Below, one piece after another: positions 60,759 to 64,000 of a DNA stretch of 64,000 nucleotides; the first letter of the stretch is position 1, and each line of letters begins with the position of its first letter. Position numbers and translations under genes: made by a program. Below the pieces are notes generated by a model. It was not told the origin of the DNA. It saw only the letters and a list, made by a program, of their open reading frames with translations, and did not search any database. Origin of the DNA: Tetrapisispora phaffii CBS 4417 (Eukaryota > Ascomycota > Saccharomycetes > Saccharomycetales > Saccharomycetaceae); assembly GCF_000236905.1 (NCBI RefSeq), contig NC_016520.1, positions 1,178,001 through 1,242,000 on the forward strand, in the 5' to 3' direction.

Positions 60759-63700
60759 ATGGCAACGGCATATTCGACTACTTCTGCAAGTTCATATATG
60801 CAAGCAATGCATACTATGATGGAGGCAGCAAGTAATTTTAATATAGACAGATCAAAAATACAATTTCCTGAGGATGATGATATATGTAAGAAATCTAAAG
60901 TTGAAGTCAGAAATGCTTCAGAACTGATTACTTTGGCTCAAGATAGAAATGAATGGGATGATATTTTTGATGAGTTTGATGATATTAGTTACGATAAATT
61001 TCAAGAAATGATTTCATCAAGTAGGAATAACATTGGGAATACAATATTTAAAAAACTAAATCAATTGATCAAAAGCTGTTCTAGTTATTTAGATCAGGAT
61101 GCATTATTGAAATCAGTACTAGAACTGACATACCAAAATGAGAAAGGAAAATTGGCACAAGCATTATTAGATTTAGTGGGTGTCGAAAATGTGAAGTTGA
61201 TTTCATTTTTACTGGAAAATAGAACTGAAATTGTATCTCATAATATTGATGAAGTAATTGACTTGACCATTGACGCTAGGTTTTATAATAATTTCATGAC
61301 AGACCAAGAAATGAGAGAGCAAGTGTCTGAGAATATATATAATGCACAAAATCCTGAATTATCTCCTTCACAAAAAGTTATTAAATACCCCCATGTATAT
61401 AAAAATGATAATAACAACAATGCATCTTTATCGTTTTCAGGACACAAGTTTTCCTTACCCTTGGGAACTACCAGGGTATCCAACGAAACTCATGAGGAAG
61501 TAATTATTCCCGCATCTGATATAAAGAAAGGCAAAGCATCATTGTACTCTAAACTAGTTAAAATCTCAGATTTAGATCATTATTGTAAAGCAGTGTTTTC
61601 TTACGAAAGCTTAAATAAGGTACAGTCATTGGTATATCCTGTTGCATATAAAACAAATGAAAATATGTTAATTTGTGCACCAACTGGTGCAGGTAAAACT
61701 GAAATAGCTTTGCTGACTATTCTAAATACTATTAAACAACATTCCGAGCTTAATCAAGAAAATGAGCTAGATATTCAATACGATGATTTTAAAATTATTT
61801 ATGTTGCCCCACTAAAAGCTTTAGCAGCTGAAATTGTCGAAAAGTTTAACAATAAGCTATCTATCTTTGGTATCCAAGTGAGAGAACTTACTGGTGATAT
61901 GCAACTAACAAAGGCAGAAATATTAAACACACAGGTGATTGTTACAACACCCGAAAAGTGGGATGTTGTCACACGTAAAGCTAATGGTGACAATGATTTA
62001 GTATCAAAAGTTAAACTTCTGATTATTGATGAAGTTCATTTACTTCACGAAGATAGGGGTTCTGTCATTGAAACATTAGTGGCCCGTACTTTGAGACAAG
62101 TAGAAAGTTCTCAATCTATGATTCGTATTGTCGGTTTGTCAGCGACGTTACCTAATTTCATGGACGTAGCTGATTTCTTGGGGGTGAACCGACAAGTAGG
62201 TATGTTTTATTTTGACCAGTCTTTTCGTCCAAAACCGTTAGAACAACAAGTTCTAGGTTGTAGAGGAAAAGCGGGCAGTAAACAAGCTAGAGAGAATATA
62301 GATAAAGTTTCTTATGAAAAGTTAGCAGATATGATTCAAAGAGGATATCAAGTTATGGTTTTCGTTCATGCCAGAAAAGAGACAGTAAACAGTGCCAGAA
62401 CGTATATTAAAATGGCCCAACAATTTAATGAATCTGATTTGTTTGCACCTGATAGTTTATTTACAGAGAAATACTCTAGGGAATTGGGTAAAAATAGAGA
62501 TAAAGATATGAAAGAGATATTTCAGTTTGGTTTTGGTGTTCATCATGCAGGCATGGCACGTACTGACCGTAATTTGACGGAGCGTATGTTTAAAGATGGT
62601 GCAATTAAGGTATTATGTTGTACAGCTACTTTAGCTTGGGGTGTTAATTTACCTGCAGATTGTGTAATAATTAAAGGTACTCAGGTTTATGACTCAAAAA
62701 AAGGTGGTTTTGCTGATTTAGGTATTTCAGATGTGATACAAATTTTTGGTCGTGCAGGTAGACCTGGTTTTGGATCAGCACATGGTACTGGTATATTATG
62801 TACATCTGCTGATAAACTGGATTCATACTTATCTCTTTTAACTGAGCAACATCCAATTGAATCTAAGTTAGGATCGAAGATGGTTGACAATTTGAATGCA
62901 GAGATATCGCTTGGTACAGTCACAAATGTAGAAGAGGGTATTCAATGGTTAGGTTATACTTATATGTACGTAAGAATGCGAAAGAACCCATTCACATACG
63001 CGATTGATTGGGAAGAGCTTGCTAATGACCCTCAATTATATGATAGAAGGAGAAAAATGATAATAACAGCTGCAAGACGTTTACACTCCTTACAAATGAT
63101 AGTATTCGATGAGGTTTCAATGCATTTTATCCCTAAGGACTTAGGAAGAATTTCATCTGATTTTTATTTACTTAATGAATCCGTCGAGATATTTAATCAA
63201 ATGTGTAACCCAAATGCTACCGAAGCAGATGTCCTCTCTATGATTAGTATGAGTAGTGAATTTGATAGTATAAAATTTCGGGAAGATGAATCTGCTGAAT
63301 TAACCAGGTTGATGGAAAGTTCTGTGGAGTGTCAGGTTGGAGGTAGTTTGGATACCGCCTCCGGTAAAACTAATGTTTTGCTTCAAGCTTATATTTCTCA
63401 AAGCAGAATTTTTGATTCTGCTTTATCGTCAGATTCAAATTACATTGCTCAAAATGCTACTAGAATATGTAGGGCGTTATTTTTAATAGGTATCAATCGT
63501 AGATGGGGTAATTTCTCGAAAGTTATGTTAGATATATGTAAGTCTATTGAGAAACGAGTATGGGCGTTTGATCATCCGTTAAGTCAATTTGAACTACCAA
63601 TTCCGATTATTAAACAAATAAGAGAGAAAAGTCCCACAATGAATTATTTACGAGACTTAGAGCCCCAAGAAATTGGTGAATTAATTCACAATAGAGGCAT

Positions 63701-64000
63701 GGGAGGTAAACTTTATAGATTGGTTGAGATATTCCCTAAAATTTCAATCTCTGCTGAAATATTCCCTATCACTTCAAATGTTATGAGAATCAAAACCAAT
63801 TTAGAACCAGATTTTAAATGGGATTACAAATTCCATGGTGATATACAATTTTTTTGGGTTATGATAGAAGAATCAAATAAATCACAGGTGTTACATTTTG
63901 AAAAGTACATTTTAAGAAAATCCCAAATGGGTTCTGTACACGAAATGGATTTCATGATCCCACTATCAGATCCATTACCTCCACAAGTTGTAGTTAAAGT
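60759..64000 (+). CDS. SLH1: helicase Slh1, 5' part (runs off the window)
   Basis: The first 1080 codons of a Ski2-like RNA helicase; S. cerevisiae Slh1 has 1967 residues and two helicase cassettes. Slh1 is the helicase of the ribosome-quality-control trigger complex, which splits collided ribosomes, and represses non-poly(A) mRNA translation. The frame stays open from the ATG at 60759 (MATAYSTTSASSYMQAMH) to the last base. The first cassette is complete: Walker A APTGAGKT near 309, DEVH near 424, GLSATLPNFMDVADFLG, HHAGMARTDR and GRAGRPG, followed by its Sec63-like domain ending at the window edge in SDPLPPQVVVKV. The second cassette lies beyond. Confidence 0.96.
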   Translation, partial: MATAYSTTSASSYMQAMHTMMEAASNFNIDRSKIQFPEDDDICKKSKVEVRNASELITLAQDRNEWDDIFDEFDDISYDKFQEMISSSRNNIGNTIFKKLNQLIKSCSSYLDQDALLKSVLELTYQNEKGKLAQALLDLVGVENVKLISFLLENRTEIVSHNIDEVIDLTIDARFYNNFMTDQEMREQVSENIYNAQNPELSPSQKVIKYPHVYKNDNNNNASLSFSGHKFSLPLGTTRVSNETHEEVIIPASDIKKGKASLYSKLVKISDLDHYCKAVFSYESLNKVQSLVYPVAYKTNENMLICAPTGAGKTEIALLTILNTIKQHSELNQENELDIQYDDFKIIYVAPLKALAAEIVEKFNNKLSIFGIQVRELTGDMQLTKAEILNTQVIVTTPEKWDVVTRKANGDNDLVSKVKLLIIDEVHLLHEDRGSVIETLVARTLRQVESSQSMIRIVGLSATLPNFMDVADFLGVNRQVGMFYFDQSFRPKPLEQQVLGCRGKAGSKQARENIDKVSYEKLADMIQRGYQVMVFVHARKETVNSARTYIKMAQQFNESDLFAPDSLFTEKYSRELGKNRDKDMKEIFQFGFGVHHAGMARTDRNLTERMFKDGAIKVLCCTATLAWGVNLPADCVIIKGTQVYDSKKGGFADLGISDVIQIFGRAGRPGFGSAHGTGILCTSADKLDSYLSLLTEQHPIESKLGSKMVDNLNAEISLGTVTNVEEGIQWLGYTYMYVRMRKNPFTYAIDWEELANDPQLYDRRRKMIITAARRLHSLQMIVFDEVSMHFIPKDLGRISSDFYLLNESVEIFNQMCNPNATEADVLSMISMSSEFDSIKFREDESAELTRLMESSVECQVGGSLDTASGKTNVLLQAYISQSRIFDSALSSDSNYIAQNATRICRALFLIGINRRWGNFSKVMLDICKSIEKRVWAFDHPLSQFELPIPIIKQIREKSPTMNYLRDLEPQEIGELIHNRGMGGKLYRLVEIFPKISISAEIFPITSNVMRIKTNLEPDFKWDYKFHGDIQFFWVMIEESNKSQVLHFEKYILRKSQMGSVHEMDFMIPLSDPLPPQVVVK

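Overview
This window is a gene-dense piece of nuclear chromosome from a budding yeast of the family Saccharomycetaceae. Almost every long open frame is recognisable as an ortholog of a Saccharomyces cerevisiae gene. Coding sequence is AT-rich, and only one gene shows a canonical yeast intron (GTATGT ... TACTAAC ... AG). I see no prokaryotic, viral, transposon, CRISPR or centromere features. Gene order interleaves orthologs that in S. cerevisiae sit on chromosome VII right arm (CPD1, SOL4, MGA1, NOP19, MTM1, TNA1, APL6, BUD32, SAY1, MES1, SLH1), VIII right arm (DNA2, PRP8, CDC23, THP2, MTG2, ATG7, SVP26, GND1, a probable PFS1, GPI16) and XIII (HSH155, ABZ2, TDA1, GOT1, HER2). Genes expected between these in an unduplicated ancestor (for example DBP8, NMD3, GCN5, KOG1, HAS1) are absent. 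I infer a post-whole-genome-duplication yeast that kept a different subset of duplicates from S. cerevisiae, as Vanderwaltozyma or Tetrapisispora-like lineages do; the species itself cannot be named from this.

Layout. 0.9-7.4 kb: CPD1, a 6-phosphogluconolactonase and the HSF-type factor MGA1, with a 2.7 kb gap. 7.7-22.5 kb: DNA2, PRP8 and CDC23, all on the minus strand. 23-30.5 kb: THP2, MTG2, NOP19, ATG7, a Pol III-like element, SVP26. 30.5-32.6 kb: a long GC-rich noncoding stretch with a 28-bp inverted repeat and an orphan 3' splice site. 32.6-42 kb: GND1, MTM1, a PFS1 candidate, TNA1, GPI16. 42.5-54.3 kb: HSH155, APL6, ABZ2, BUD32, SAY1, MES1. 55.6-64 kb: TDA1, intron-containing GOT1, HER2 and the 5' half of SLH1.

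The genes do not form an operon-like system; they are ordinary housekeeping genes. Two (the lactonase and GND1) are consecutive steps of the oxidative pentose phosphate pathway, and PRP8 and HSH155 are both spliceosome cores. Several apparent long frames begin at TTG or GTG; I moved those starts to the first suitable ATG (PRP8, THP2, MTG2, NOP19, GPI16, BUD32, MES1, TDA1).

The points most worth checking are two coding frames broken at homopolymers (the N terminus of TNA1 and the acidic C terminus of APL6), two long perfect inverted repeats in unusually GC-rich intergenic DNA, a B-box/T-tract element that does not fold as a tRNA, an orphan TACTAAC-AG upstream of GND1, a cluster of Tbf1-like and PAC motifs upstream of MTM1, and the reversed orientation of MES1. 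I found no convincing new biological system.
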